Assembly: GCA_905182995.1 (NCBI GenBank)
Contig: CAJJDP010000147.1
Span: 64,555-128,554 of the forward strand
Source of the DNA: Paramecium octaurelia
Lineage: Eukaryota; Ciliophora; Oligohymenophorea; Peniculida; Parameciidae
Direction: 5' to 3'
DNA length: 64,000 nucleotides
Part shown: positions 23,101 through 35,900 of the stretch, one piece after another
How the letters are laid out: every line of letters starts with the position of its first letter
Position numbering within the stretch: the stretch's first letter is position 1
Translations under genes and position numbers: made by a program
The notes under the pieces: model-generated
Database searches by the model: none
Told to the model about the DNA's origin: nothing
The model's input: the letters and a program-made list of their open reading frames with translations, nothing else

Positions 23101-26100
23101 ATTATATCTAATAAAGTTGAGTGTTCAATTAACAATGCATTGAATGCTTGCGTTATCGAAAAAGCTCGATGCAATTAATATACTCCTCAAGAATGCTATT
23201 ATGCCAAATTTGATGGTTTTTGTTTAACAAATGGGTCACAGTGCTATATGCAATATCAATCCTGTACCACTTGGTCCAGTGAAAATGACGCAGAATGTAA
23301 GAAAAACAGAGAATTTTGTAAATATCCACTTAATGGTATAGGATTGATGGCTTGTGCATCTAGAAATTGTGAAGAAAAGGATGGTGTAGATTTGACAGAG
23401 AATATTTGTAAGTAATTTGATTAAACATGCACTGTCAGTAGGGATAAAAAGAAATGTATACTGATTTAAAATAGTTGTGGTACTTACAAGGAGGAGAACA
23501 CATGTTTGAAATCTCAGGAGAGTAATTGTATTTGGTAAGTTGGAGCTACTAGCCAGTGTATTGGTATTGCAAGCATAATCGAAGCAGATAAGAATTGCTC
23601 GTACAAAAAAGGAACGGGATTAACCTATTAAGATTGCCAAGACTTTAGTCGTTTTTGCAGTGTCAATAGAGCAGGAACTTAATGTGTGGCTAAAAAGTAA
23701 TGTGGAGGATACACTATTTTTGACTGTTAGCAAAGTGATTTTAATGAATATTGCATACAGAGCAAAGTTGATGATGCAGAGGCTGTATGCAAAGCCTCTT
23801 AAGGAGTCAGCTGTGAATAATTTTATCTAGGGGAAAGTATCGTTTATACATCAGAGAAATGTAGTCAAATCAACAAGGCTTGTACAAATTTAGGAACCTC
23901 AGGTTGTACTCTCAAGACTTGCTAGAATGCGATTGGACCATTTACACATGAGACATGCTCAGCCTGGAAGGATAATTGCACTGTAAATGCGGAAAAAAAT
24001 GGATGTTAGGAGATGAAGGATAGATGTTATGAAAATGATGTCGACTCTTGTATTAGAACCATTCTAGATGGAGTGTGTATAATAGATAAGAAATAAAATT
24101 AATGCTTAAAGAAGACCTGTTATTCTTCTGATGATACTTTAACAAGTGATGCCTAGTGTGAACAGTATATGTCAACATGTACCGTAGCTTAATCTGGTGG
24201 CTGTATACTTAGAAGTTCTTGCGACTCCTACCTAACAGAGTTACAATGTGTAGAAGATAATCAAGGCGCAATTTGTTTTTGGAATCCCTCATTGTAGAAA
24301 TGTGTACTCTTTGAATGCAAATCTATAGAAAGAACCGAAAAATATGATTCTCATGATGAGTGTTATGAATTAATTAATGTTTAAGATCCAAAAAAAAAAA
24401 ATTTACGTGTAAATTGCACAGTGAATTATGTTGTCGATCCTAATGATTAATCAGTCTCGTATCCAAGTGGATGCATGAATTTATAAGCATGCAATGAATA
24501 CCTTCACAAGGAGCAGTGTAAAGTAGATACGTAAGGTTAATTTTGTAGGTGGAATACGGATAATCCTGAGAATGAATTCTGTGAAATGACTTCTTGCTAA
24601 TCAGCTGATCCAGATAAGTATTACACACATAAGGCTTGCACGGAATATTAGTTAAATGTATTCACTCAGTATCAAGATAAGTGTACTGTGGCTGTCGTTG
24701 AGATATCCCCTGGAACACTCAAGCCGTCGGGTTGTAGAAATAGAGCTGAATGTGAAGAGTACAAAATCGAAGATCAATGCAGATATAGTTCGTTAGGTTA
24801 AGAATGTAAATGGGATAGGATTGAATAAGCTTGTTTCACATTATAGTGCAATAAAGCACCATAAACATTTACAACTCATGAGCGCTGCAATGATTTTGCA
24901 CCCAAATGCACTCTTAGAACAACCATGCAAGGATGCATGGATATGACTCCAAATTGTGAAGATTACCAAATAAATTCTTAATGTACCAAGAGTATGTATG
25001 GTAGTTTATGTTATTGGAATGGCATTCAATGTGTAACTAGATTGTGCAGTAATACACCAGATAATTTAAATGGAGAGTGCTCAAAATATTTAAGCACTTG
25101 TGAAAGCAGTAGGAATCTAAGGTGCGTTACAACTGATTGTGAAAAGTATACTTACGTAACAGACGCAGCTTGTAAGTAGGTAGGTTTAAGTGGAAAGTGT
25201 ACCACAGATGGAACTAGATGTGTTTTAAGGACAACTTGTGAAGAAGCAAGAGCACAGGAGGCTTGCAAAGTCAATAATCTAGAATAGCAATGCATTTGGA
25301 ATGCACCAACAACAACAAGGGATGCTTATTGTGAAACAAGCATTTGCGAACTGGCATCCAAAACAGATTATGTCAGTGAGAAGTAATGTAGGAAATACAA
25401 CAATGGATGCACCTTAAGATAATAGGGAGGTTGCAAATTGATTTTAAATTGTACTTCTTATGAATTGGAAAGTAGCTGTACATTTTCTAGAGATGGTAAA
25501 ATATGTGTTTGGGAAAAGGATGTAGGTTGCAGGAGTAATGACTGTTCAGATTTAACTGGAACAGATCATTTTAAATGCAAGAAACAAAACAAGACATGTA
25601 CTATTTCTAAAACTGGAAATTGTGTCAATATGGCTGCTAACTGTACTGAATATTAGATTGAGGAAAGTTGCGTCGAAACATTTGATGGTTTGCCATGTCT
25701 CTGGGTTAAACCTTTAAGAAATGAAAACCATCCTTAAGGGTTATGCATCAAATATTTGAAATGTGAAGATATCCCTCTTAAAACAGATGCAGAATGTAAA
25801 AGTGTATTTAAAAATTGCACCTCTAATGGAACAACCTGCATATCTATAACAAAATGCGAGAATCTTTCTTCCATAAATTGCAACAGAGGCTCTGATGGAG
25901 AATGCATGTTAATTCGCAAAGATGCTAATTCCGCTTCTAAAATATGTAAGAAATTTAACAAATGCAAAGATATTCAATATCAAACTCATGCAGAGTGCTA
26001 TGAAGTAAATTAAGGTTGCACTACTAGTGGAAGTGAATGTATGGAATTGAAGGAGAATTGTCAAGATTATTTGGACTAATCATCATGTTACATTACAAAA

Positions 26101-27006
26101 TAATAGACTATAAAAACATCAAAAAGTACTGATATTTGTGTTTGGGAGGGAAAATGTAGGAATCAAAGCTGTTCAGATATTAGTGGAACCACTCATAAAT
26201 ACTGTAATTCTAAGTTGAATTCTTGCACTTCTGATGGCACTACATGTATGTCTATGTAAGAATGCAAATTATACAAGACAAAAACAAAATGTACCAATGG
26301 CTATACGAAAATTAATACTGATATTAATCCATGTTATTGGGAAGATGCGAATTAAGAATCAGGTGAGTTATGTAGAGATAAAAATTGTAATGACATACTT
26401 CCAGTATCCAACCTCTATTGTTCAGAAGTGACTACATGTGTTTATGATGCAACTTAATAAAAATGTATCATCAAGAATTACTCTTGTAGTTAGTATAATG
26501 ATTAGAATGCCTGCAATTAAGGAGCATCAAATTAGAAAATCTGTTATTGGGCTAATAGTAAGTGTTTAGAAGTTACGGGATGCTAAGTCATAACTGAGTA
26601 GGCAAAGTGTTTATCACTTAGAGGATGTAGCTATATCACTTAAAATGGTACTTCTAGCTGTGTTCCCTAAGATTGCTAGAGTATCTATTAGCAGACAAAT
26701 TCTTGCAAGTTTATCTAAATATTTAATTCAGATTAAACGAATACTTGCATGATATAGAATGGATAATGCAATTTAGTTGATCCATCTAATTTAATGTAGG
26801 ATACCTGTCTGATTAATTCAAATTACAAATATACATGGAGTACTGATAATTCCAAATGTGTTCTTTGTTATGAGAAATCTGCTCCCCCCAACAACACCAC
26901 CTGTAATAAAGATAGTTCCCCCAGCGACATCACCTGCAATGGTACAGATGATTCAGCTTAAAAGATCAGCATAGTCTTAATTTTGTTGTCTATGATGGCA
27001 GGATGA
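20173..27006 (+). CDS. Paramecium surface antigen-like protein (immobilization-antigen family)
   Basis: Intronless frame of 2,277 aa with no in-frame TGA. It starts with a signal peptide (MINYLQVFFLLTIFMFVHG) and ends with a polar Asn/Thr/Ser spacer and a short hydrophobic tail (KISIVLILLSMMAG) of the type exchanged for a GPI anchor. Between them lie roughly 30 cysteine-rich periods of about 65-75 residues. Recurring patterns are C-x-W (CxWxxxxxCxxxxC), a C-x(3-4)-APxTxxTHExC-like segment and YxSTCTxxxxxGC, as in Paramecium surface antigen repeats. Potential N-glycosylation sites are frequent. The periods diverge from one another; there is no block of near-identical central repeats like that of many serotype antigens. 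I infer a GPI-anchored ciliary/cell-surface coat protein, probably subject to antigen expression control. Confidence 0.93.
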
Positions 27007-27516
27007 TAATGAAGAACTATCATAAATTATAAATATAGTTTCTTATATTGATTTGCTTTGGGTATCCTATCTTGAAGTAATATCACACCAATAGATTATC
27101 GTAAAATTATTTATCAAATTTTTGATTTTTTCAATATTATAATCTGCTATGCGTAGCAATACTTATGGAAGAAAGAGTTGAAATATTCCCTAGAATATTG
27201 CATCTCTCTTTTATTGGGATTGGAAATTGAAATTCAGCCTGATTTAAATGTAATTCAAATTCTTTCCTTAATCATCATTGTTATTTCAATTGCTTTTAGA
27301 GTGCTATATTCGTTTTTTAACAAATCTCTTAGGTATGCAAATCCAATATATTAATACATCGTTCCTATATTCCTTTGGCCACTAACCCTGACAAGAATTA
27401 ATAGTGCTAGTAGTTATTTAAATTTTTGCATATGTAATATCAGAATGTTTCCCTACAGTTTGTTAATTTAAGAGGTTAGAATATCTATAAATAAATATTA
27501 TTATTATATTATAAAT
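27007..27516 (+). other. Spacer between antigen and MORN gene, with an open frame lacking a clear start
   Basis: From 27076 to 27516 (repeated at 28430-28870) a frame with no TGA runs directly into the ATG of the downstream MORN gene. It encodes two hydrophobic stretches (VIQILSLIIIVISIAF and PIYQYIVPIFLWPLTL) that could be membrane helices. The only in-frame ATG before the chosen start is at 27445 (28799). The 35 bases before 27517 are almost pure A/T, like a leader. It is either an extended N-terminus whose first exon is not found, or chance. Confidence 0.3.
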
Positions 27517-27723
27517 ATGAATAGTTCCAAAAACTTCATACATATTATGGATAACATGTATTCATTTGATGGGGAAGTAATTGTGAGATTAGAAAATGTC
27601 GACCTCCAAAAAATGAAGAGAATTTCCAAAATTGCCGAGGAATAGAATTAAATGGCTATTTAATATGGCGGATTTGTTTTAGAAATAGATAAAATACTCT
27701 ACAATCCTTAAAATTAAACCATG
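27517..27723 (+). pseudogene. Truncated duplicate of the MORN gene start (assembly artefact)
   Basis: The first 69 codons of the MORN gene at 28871 appear here and stop at the N at 27724. After the N the sequence jumps back into antigen coding sequence. It should not be counted as a gene. Confidence 0.85.
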
Positions 27724-27724
27724 N
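27724..27724. other. Single N marking a contig join
   Basis: The undetermined base separates two copies of the same 1,353-bp sequence. Removing either copy together with the N restores one clean antigen end and one clean MORN gene. Confidence 0.9.
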
Positions 27725-29077
27725 TGTAGAGATAAAAATTGTAATGACATACTTCCAGTATCCAACCTCTATTGTTCAGAAGTGACTACATGTGTTTATG
27801 ATGCAACTTAATAAAAATGTATCATCAAGAATTACTCTTGTAGTTAGTATAATGATTAGAATGCCTGCAATTAAGGAGCATCAAATTAGAAAATCTGTTA
27901 TTGGGCTAATAGTAAGTGTTTAGAAGTTACGGGATGCTAAGTCATAACTGAGTAGGCAAAGTGTTTATCACTTAGAGGATGTAGCTATATCACTTAAAAT
28001 GGTACTTCTAGCTGTGTTCCCTAAGATTGCTAGAGTATCTATTAGCAGACAAATTCTTGCAAGTTTATCTAAATATTTAATTCAGATTAAACGAATACTT
28101 GCATGATATAGAATGGATAATGCAATTTAGTTGATCCATCTAATTTAATGTAGGATACCTGTCTGATTAATTCAAATTACAAATATACATGGAGTACTGA
28201 TAATTCCAAATGTGTTCTTTGTTATGAGAAATCTGCTCCCCCCAACAACACCACCTGTAATAAAGATAGTTCCCCCAGCGACATCACCTGCAATGGTACA
28301 GATGATTCAGCTTAAAAGATCAGCATAGTCTTAATTTTGTTGTCTATGATGGCAGGATGATAATGAAGAACTATCATAAATTATAAATATAGTTTCTTAT
28401 ATTGATTTGCTTTGGGTATCCTATCTTGAAGTAATATCACACCAATAGATTATCGTAAAATTATTTATCAAATTTTTGATTTTTTCAATATTATAATCTG
28501 CTATGCGTAGCAATACTTATGGAAGAAAGAGTTGAAATATTCCCTAGAATATTGCATCTCTCTTTTATTGGGATTGGAAATTGAAATTCAGCCTGATTTA
28601 AATGTAATTCAAATTCTTTCCTTAATCATCATTGTTATTTCAATTGCTTTTAGAGTGCTATATTCGTTTTTTAACAAATCTCTTAGGTATGCAAATCCAA
28701 TATATTAATACATCGTTCCTATATTCCTTTGGCCACTAACCCTGACAAGAATTAATAGTGCTAGTAGTTATTTAAATTTTTGCATATGTAATATCAGAAT
28801 GTTTCCCTACAGTTTGTTAATTTAAGAGGTTAGAATATCTATAAATAAATATTATTATTATATTATAAATATGAATAGTTCCAAAAACTTCATACATATT
28901 ATGGATAACATGTATTCATTTGATGGGGAAGTAATTGTGAGATTAGAAAATGTCGACCTCCAAAAAATGAAGAGAATTTCCAAAATTGCCGAGGAATAGA
29001 ATTAAATGGCTATTTAATATGGCGGATTTGTTTTAGAAATAGATAAAATACTCTACAATCCTTAAAATTAAACCATG
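27725..29077. repeat. Second copy of the 1,353-bp direct duplication
   Basis: Matches 26371-27723. Bases 27725-28360 repeat the antigen C-terminal coding sequence including its TGA, without an upstream part, and should be read as an artefactual fragment. Bases 28871-29077 are the true start of the MORN gene because they continue without a break into its remainder. Confidence 0.9.
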
Positions 29078-30845
29078 TGTATAAAATATAAGGACGATAT
29101 TTATCTGAAAAAATTGGAGAACAAATAATTTATGAATGAATAAACAAAATGCTTGCTCTTCAATTAAGCATGTGCCTTGCTTAAAATCTTATCTCAAAAA
29201 TCATCTTAATAATAAATTCTCCAGGAATCATCTCAATAAGAAATATCTTAAAATTTGGGCTACTTAAAAATTAATCACTCAAACTTTTTTCTGAATGAAG
29301 CAAACTAAACATTTGCTATCACCTTTATTTCCGATAACTTATGGACTAACTCAGAAGAAACTCACACTTACAGAAAGACGATTGCAAATTTAATGGAAGT
29401 GATAATTGAGCATCCAAAAGGAAATTTGTGCGTAGACATTTCAGCCTTTTTTCGGGAACAAATCAAAGAATTAAAATAAGATAACTTCGGTATCTACTAT
29501 TTTTTCGCTAACTACCGTGAGCAATACAATGAACTACAATAAGAGTTTTAAGAAATAATGTAACAAACATACATATCCTAATTTTAGGCCTAATTTACCA
29601 AAAGAATTACTCAGTGAAGAATGGTTTAATTAAGGTTGTGCAATAATCACTGAATAGCCATTATAACTCATACTTAAAAATAAAATGATTGACTAAAAAA
29701 AATAAGAATAACAAGCCCAATTGTGTTGCTCATAGGAAAATTTCGACTCCAATTATTTCTATTATTTTGATTAAAGAAGATTGGTACTTTATAGAGAATA
29801 AAATCGTAATAAAAATAGCATTGATAGAGCATACAAGTTGGATAAGGTACTTAACTTATATAAATTGATTTCTGATATGATTGAAGGGTTTTAATTAGGT
29901 AAAATTCCTTCTTTAGACTATTATGATCCTACAGAATAGTATTTCATATTATATCATGTTGAAGACCATTTTAGTTAAAAAGGAAGTAAAGATTAAGTGA
30001 GAGATTTCAGGATATATTTCTCATAGCTAATTTATAGATTAAATAAAATGGATCCAAAAATGTTTGAGTTTAATTAAATGAAATAGGAGATTGACACTTA
30101 ATACATTAACAAAGAAAGCAATAGAATGTTATCTTGGCTTGACCTAGCGAATAATTAGATTCTAGATCAGTTTATATAATATAGAGAGCTGTACGGAAAA
30201 GATTAAATGCTGGAACTTAAAGATTTTAACAAAATTATAGAAAGGGACTAATTCAAAGTCAGTTTCTTTATTAAAGGTCAAGATCAACCTGGGGAAGTTC
30301 AGATAGGATATGCCGTTGATAATTAGGGTCATTATTATAAAGGAACTTTTAAGAATGGGTAACTTCTTTTTGGAGATATCTTATAAGTTTCGTAGAATAA
30401 ATAATAGATCATAAATTACAGGGATGTAAGTTATTAAAATAACCGAATTTGTGGAGATAATTGTCAAAAGATAGTCTATGGTTAGAAAAGCCTAAGATAT
30501 TAACAAATCGAATGGTTTGAGGGTAAATTGAGGAATGGGTAATATCATGAAAGTGGAAAACTAAAATAATATAATAAAAATTAAATGTACGAAGGTAATT
30601 GGGTTAATGGATTATTGGAGGGAAAAGGAACTTTGACCATGCTTAATGTTGATAGGAACACATTAGATTATATAAAGTATGAAGGAAATTTTCATGAAGG
30701 GGAATTCCATGATCAATAAGGAAAATTTTACCTTGATGAAAAATTCACCAAATTTGAAATACGGAACTTCTAAAATGGCTAACAAAAAGGGAAAGGTATT
30801 AGATATGTAAAGAAAGGTTAGAGTTTTTAAAGGGTGTTTTTTTGA
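28871..30845 (+). CDS. Kinase-like protein with MORN repeats
   Basis: Predicted 648 aa with one 28-nt intron (29560-29587), needed to bypass a TGA at 29630. The C-terminal third has clear MORN-type repeats: YYKGTFKNGQLLFGD, IEWFEGKLRNGQYHESG, MYEGNWVNGLLEGKGTLTM, KYEGNFHEGEFHDQQGKFY and FQNGQQKGKGIRYV. MORN repeats bind membranes or proteins, often phosphoinositide-rich membrane. The N-terminal half is unrecognised but contains GYLKINHSNFFLNEANQTF, whose spacing resembles a degenerate kinase catalytic loop. The design (degenerate kinase then MORN) parallels the gene at 6685-8688. The start at 28871 follows an AT-only leader; an in-frame ATG at 28799 is possible. Confidence 0.78.
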
Positions 30846-30894
30846 TTCAATATTATCTACTTATGAATTTAATTATAAAATTAAAAGGTATTCA

Positions 30895-31344
30895 ATGGCT
30901 ACAACTCGACATCAGAAGCGCACAAAGACCTACACTTATGTAAGAAACGTGGATGAAAATTAAAGAAGCTTAAGAACTCAATCAAGACTAGATATTTTGG
31001 AGAGTGACTATTATGATTCACCAAATAAATTGGCGGAAGAAGAACTCTCTGATGCATCAGCCAATAGAAAGAAAAGCAAAATGTTGAGAATTGCCAAGAA
31101 GAAATAGAATAACACACTACGAAAGAATGTTAATCTAAAGAAGATGCTTAAAAATACCCCTTTGGATTCTGAATTCCTAAATTTCTAGAATATAACTCCG
31201 AAAGCGAAGCCGCAGTAGACAAAATAATGTAGTATTTGCAGATCTCAAGCCAAATACACATGTCCGAGATGTTTAGAAAGGTATTGCAGTTTGGATTGCC
31301 ATCAAACTCATAAAGAGATATAATGTTTGCGGATGGATTATTGA
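30895..31344 (+). CDS. HIT-type zinc-finger protein (ZNHIT1/Vps71-like)
   Basis: Intronless, 149 aa. The C-terminus is a complete HIT zinc finger: CSIC, YTCPRC, RYCSLDCH, then H and a final C (HKEIQC), ending QCLRMDY. The basic N-terminal two-thirds (KRTKTYTYVRNVDENQRSLR..., KNVNLKKMLKNTPLDSEFLN) has the layout of ZNHIT1/Vps71, a subunit of the SWR1/SRCAP complex that loads histone H2A.Z. In that family the finger is also C-terminal and the protein is about 150 aa, supporting the assignment over other HIT proteins. The gene sits 50 bp after the MORN gene on the same strand. Confidence 0.82.
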
Positions 31345-31387
31345 TTTAATAATTATTATATAAAGGGTTTAAGTTTAACATATAAAA

Positions 31388-32059
31388 ATGCTGAGCTAAC
31401 AAAATTTGCAGAGCAGTCAAAAATATATGGAGAACGGTTCAAGTTCCTAGTTGTAGAAGTTCCAGGAACATGGACTTTATTAATTTATACTGAATAGGAA
31501 CAGGGTAAAAGCGAAGATCGTAAAATAATAATCATAAATTACTCCTCTAAAGTAGAAGCGTCCTTCGACTGCTTTAGTAGAATCTTAAGGGAAGTAGAAA
31601 TTGCAGATGAGTTTGGGGTTATAATTGGAAAGATTCAGCACTGTTTAACCGAAACAGTAAATTTTCGAAGAACACAATAAAAATAACTCCTTGCATCAGG
31701 CATAAGTTAATCCCAATCAAAAACCATATGCAAATGATTAGAAGATTATGAGAGCCATGTCGACATTGAGGAAAATCAAAAATTAACGGGCTTTTCGGCC
31801 TTGTCCGTTTACTATGGGGTTTAATATTGAGTAATGTGCAATAAAACCAAAATCAATCAAGGAGAGATCAATTAGTCAATTACAGCAAATAAAAAGTGTA
31901 AATAGAACAGATGTCATAAAATATAAAAGATTTGAATCTCCTTCGTTTCTCATAAAAGCTAACTAATAAGGGCAACTCACAAAATGGGAGCAATATGATG
32001 ATAGCAGTTTATTTGATCTAAATTTCTTGAACAATAATCTCTTCAAGTACGAACTTTGA
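31388..32059 (+). CDS. Hypothetical basic protein
   Basis: Intronless frame of 223 aa, starting MLSQQNLQSSQKYMENGSSS. It is Gln-, Ser- and Lys-rich with no recognised domain. A middle segment, MRAMSTLRKIKNQRAFRPC, followed by PFTMGFNIEQC, and an aromatic/acidic C-terminus (WEQYDDSSLFDLNFLN) look conserved-like but are unknown to me. It lies between the zinc-finger and eL15 genes on the same strand. No membrane segment or signal is visible. Confidence 0.65.
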
Positions 32060-32170
32060 TGACATATTTTTACGCTATTTTTTGAAATTTAAATCTGTGT
32101 ATATTTAGTGTGCTTGTTTATATCGATTTGAAATTTTTTAATTAATAAAAATCTTTTTTTCTCTTTCACA

Positions 32171-32840
32171 ATGGGTGCATATAAATATTTACAAGAGCTT
32201 TGGAAAAAGAAATAATCTGATGTCCTCAGCTTCATCATGAGAATCAGAACATGGGAATACAGATAATTGCCAGTCATTCATAGAGCAACTAGACCCAGCA
32301 GACCAGATAAAGCCAGAAGATTAGGTTACAAGGCCAAATAAGGTTAGATTTTATAATGATCTTTTAAAGGTTATGTTATTTACAGAGTCAGAGTCAGAAG
32401 AGGCGGAAGAAAATTGTTGATCAGAAAGGGTCTTGTTAAGGGTAAACCCAAGAGTCAAGGAGTTAATCAATTGAAGCCCACCAGAAATCTCAGATCAGTT
32501 GCTGAAGAGAGAGTTGGCAGAAAAATTGGAGCATTGAGAGTTTTGAATTCATATTGGGTGGCTCAAGACGGAACATATAAATATTATGAGGTCATCACAG
32601 TTGATCCATTCCATCCAGCCATCAGAGGAGATTCAAGAATCAATTGGATCACCAAGCCTGTTCACAAGCACAGAGAATTAAGAGGTATAGTTTGCAATTT
32701 CTATTATTTTAGGCTTAACATCTGCTGGCAGAAAGAGCAGAGGTCTCAGAGTAAAGGGTCACAGAAACAACCAAACAAGACCATCAAGAAGAGCCAATTA
32801 CGCTAGAAGAAACAGAATTTCCCTCAGAAGGTACAGATGA
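32171..32840 (+). CDS. RPL15: Ribosomal protein eL15 (L15)
   Basis: Predicted 204 aa with introns at 32343-32369 and 32685-32712. It begins [18 protein letters not shown] and continues with [57 protein letters not shown] and [18 protein letters not shown]. It ends with the basic [19 protein letters not shown] tail and a final RYR. This is the full length and order of eukaryotic/archaeal L15e, a 60S subunit protein near the peptidyl-transferase region. Stop TGA at 32838-32840. There is no doubt about identity. Confidence 0.98.
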
Positions 32841-32938
32841 TGATATATTTTGCATATACTCAAGTACAATTAAAAACAACAAAAACATCCCCCAAATTTA
32901 TTTTATCATTTTTGAAAATATTAGAAAATAATTTATTT

Positions 32939-35900
32939 ATGAACCAGATTTTCTATCCTCTGACTTAAGTATAAAGAACCTCAAGCAGACAAATTAATAA
33001 AGTGGTTTACTATAGTAATCCCTTGCCAGAAATAAAACTAAAATCTAACGATCTAAAATAATCCATATTCGATTGGTATCAATCACTCTAATTTCAAGGT
33101 TGAGACAACTAAATTAGGAACAATTGGACGATGTGCTCTCCTTTACATCCTACTTTAGAGTTTATTTATATCTCAAAATGTTCAAGATAGATCAAAATGG
33201 GCTACATGAATATCAGGAATTATTATGTAGTCCTTTTGAAGTAAATGTTGCTGAAGAACTCGGCAGATATTATTCTATTTAAAATTGTAAGCGTTTAAAT
33301 AAGATTGATTTAAATGCACATAAGGTATTTCATAAATTTCAATAAATTAAAGTACATCCTTGATCACATCTATGTGTCTGATTATGAATGGTTATTTGAT
33401 ACTATTACATTAAGAGGGGATGTTGAACAGATTATAAATTCATTTGAAACAATATCCAATGGAACCATATTTACAAGCTTGGGAGAATTGGAATCTCATG
33501 ACACTGAAGGATATTATGAAATTAACCTCAAAAAACAGAAGGTCTATTAGACATTGCCTGAATTATTGGTTGAAGAATTCTAAATTGCAATCTTATTAAA
33601 GTAATCATTCAATCAAATATTGTAGATATCGTTAATCTTGTGAGGGAAGCAATTACACTTACCATAAGAATTTATTGAATTTGAATCTTGTGAGATTTAA
33701 TTACGCTTCGTTAAACTTAAATTAAACTTTTCTTGAGTTTTAGTAACTGTTTACCTAACAATCGAATCAGAAGTAATTCATTAATGAACTGAACCTAATT
33801 CATTGTTGGAATGAAGGGATCAAAATGAACCCATTGTAGTGTCAAATCCTTTGCAAAGAAGTTTAATACTATTTTAATCAACCAAAAGAATTGTTTTCAG
33901 TTCCTGTCAAGTAAGTTCTTAATGAATATGTGCTCTTTTGCAAATTTTTGATTTCAAAAACGTTGCTCAAGGAATTTCCTTTAAATTAAGCACCTGAGAT
34001 TAAGAGAATCAAACCAGAATAAGAGAAACAAAAATAACAATAATTGCAATAGGTAGGCAAGCTATTTAAAAACCCTTCAAAATCGCAAATATTACCTGAA
34101 AATGATCAAAGGCTATTTAGCACAAGTAATGAGGAAATAGAAAATATTTTATATGAATTCACTACTTCATTTATGAAAAGATTAGTGGATGAGACATTTA
34201 TAGAATTGGAAAATCAGAAGAAATTCAAAAAGTAAAAATAGAAAAAGGCGAAAAATCAGAAGAAACAATATATGAGTGAATGTACATCAAATTGTACTGA
34301 GTATTAATAGATGCAATAATAGCAAGAGATTCAATTTGGAGATGAAGAGTGGATAAACGATACGTAAACAAAGAATCAAAAGAAAAAACAAAGAAGAAAG
34401 GAGTAATTATTTCATTGTTATATTAGGAATCAAGAAAAGAAGAAACTCAAAAAACTACCTGAAATTTAATAGGTAGAATCAAGTGAAAGTGTTCAAACCT
34501 AATAATTTGAACCTTCAGTCCAAATTGAAATCTAAAAAGATGAAGAAGTATAAGAATAAGTCTAGGAGACTTTTCTTTGTACAACAACCTCTACGCATGA
34601 TGATGATGGAGAATTCATTGAAGTAACAAAGAAGAAATTTAATGGGAAGAAAAAAAAATAAAATAGCAAAAAGGAAAAAGAATAAAAGGAAGACCAAGCT
34701 GAAAAACAAGCAATTTTGATGAAAAAATCAAATTCTTCATAGCAAAATTATCTATCTGACGATTACAAAATGGGTAATACTACTCCCCCTAAGACTCTTT
34801 CTTAGAAAAAAGAGTAGGATAGTACTCCCTAGAGACCTGGCTTAGTCAAAAGTGCAAGCAAAGAATAAAAAACATATAAATATGATTTGGAGAAAGAGAC
34901 TCTTGAAAAGATATATTAAGGAATTTTGGAACATAAGATTTCAAGGGATATTTAATCAATCTATCAGAAAGAATAGGATAATTTACTCAAGTTTAGAACT
35001 GCAAGAGAAGTTGCCATACTAAGAGTGTAACATATTATTAAGGCACATTTTTTCTAATTTTAAGTTGAACCTGTTATTTTTGGCTCTTCTAGAACAGGTC
35101 TAGCTCTTCATGATAGTGATGTTGATATGGTAGTTTTTGGATTACCAGTGTTCACAAAGGCATAACTATTTGATCCTATGAGGAAACTCTTGGAAGTATT
35201 CTCATAAATGAAATGGGCTATAAGTTACAAGTATTTATCCTAACACAACTTTTAGACATATATTTTAAGCAACAATTCCTTTAATCAAAATAACAATTGA
35301 TCCTTCAATTGGATTTCTAGAGTTTGTAGGAAACCCCCTTTATTATGTGATGAATCATCGAAATATCGATTAATTTAATCTAAAATACGGAGAATTATGT
35401 ATTGATTTGATTTTTAAGTAAAGCTTAAAACATCTAAATTGACATCACGTTTGAATTACAACAACCATATCCAATGTATGGGTATTAAGGCTATCATGTT
35501 GGACTTCTCTCAACAGATTATCAGCGTTAGGTAGGAAATTCAGTAAAAGGCTTTACTGAAGTAGCCATTGTCTTGAAAAAACTCTTGAAGTATAGAGGAT
35601 TGAATGATTCCTATACAGGTGGAGTTAGTTCATTTTGTTTAACTATTATGTTAGCTGCTATAGGTGAAAATGTGACATTGGGTGATAAATTGCTGCAATT
35701 CTTGTTAAGATATGGGTGGAATTTTGATCCTGAGAAATAATATATTTCATTGCATTCAGAAGAAACGTTTATGCCTATATAGGATTAAGGAGATAGATTG
35801 CCCTTGAATATCATTTCACCAATAAATGATGAGAAAATTCAGATATATGTTTCAAAGATATAAGAAATTCTATAGGTTTTCAAGGAACTATATTTGGAAT

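Larger units (their letters stand above)
26371..27723. repeat. First copy of a 1,353-bp direct duplication (likely assembly overlap)
   Basis: This block, covering the last ~210 codons of the surface antigen, the intergenic region and the first 69 codons of the MORN gene, appears again at 27725-29077 with an offset of exactly 1,354. By eye the copies are identical. They are separated by one N at 27724, which points to two overlapping contig ends placed in series. Confidence 0.9.

Noticed and set aside
24300..24430. Possible frameshift at the A-run near 24390 in the surface antigen
   Set aside because: The reading frame stays in phase from signal peptide to stop, with Cys periods continuing on both sides of the run.
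26371..29077. Recent tandem gene duplication or antigen gene recombination
   Set aside because: Copies look identical including non-coding bases, are cut exactly at a single N, and each has only one unique flank. Assembly overlap explains all of this.
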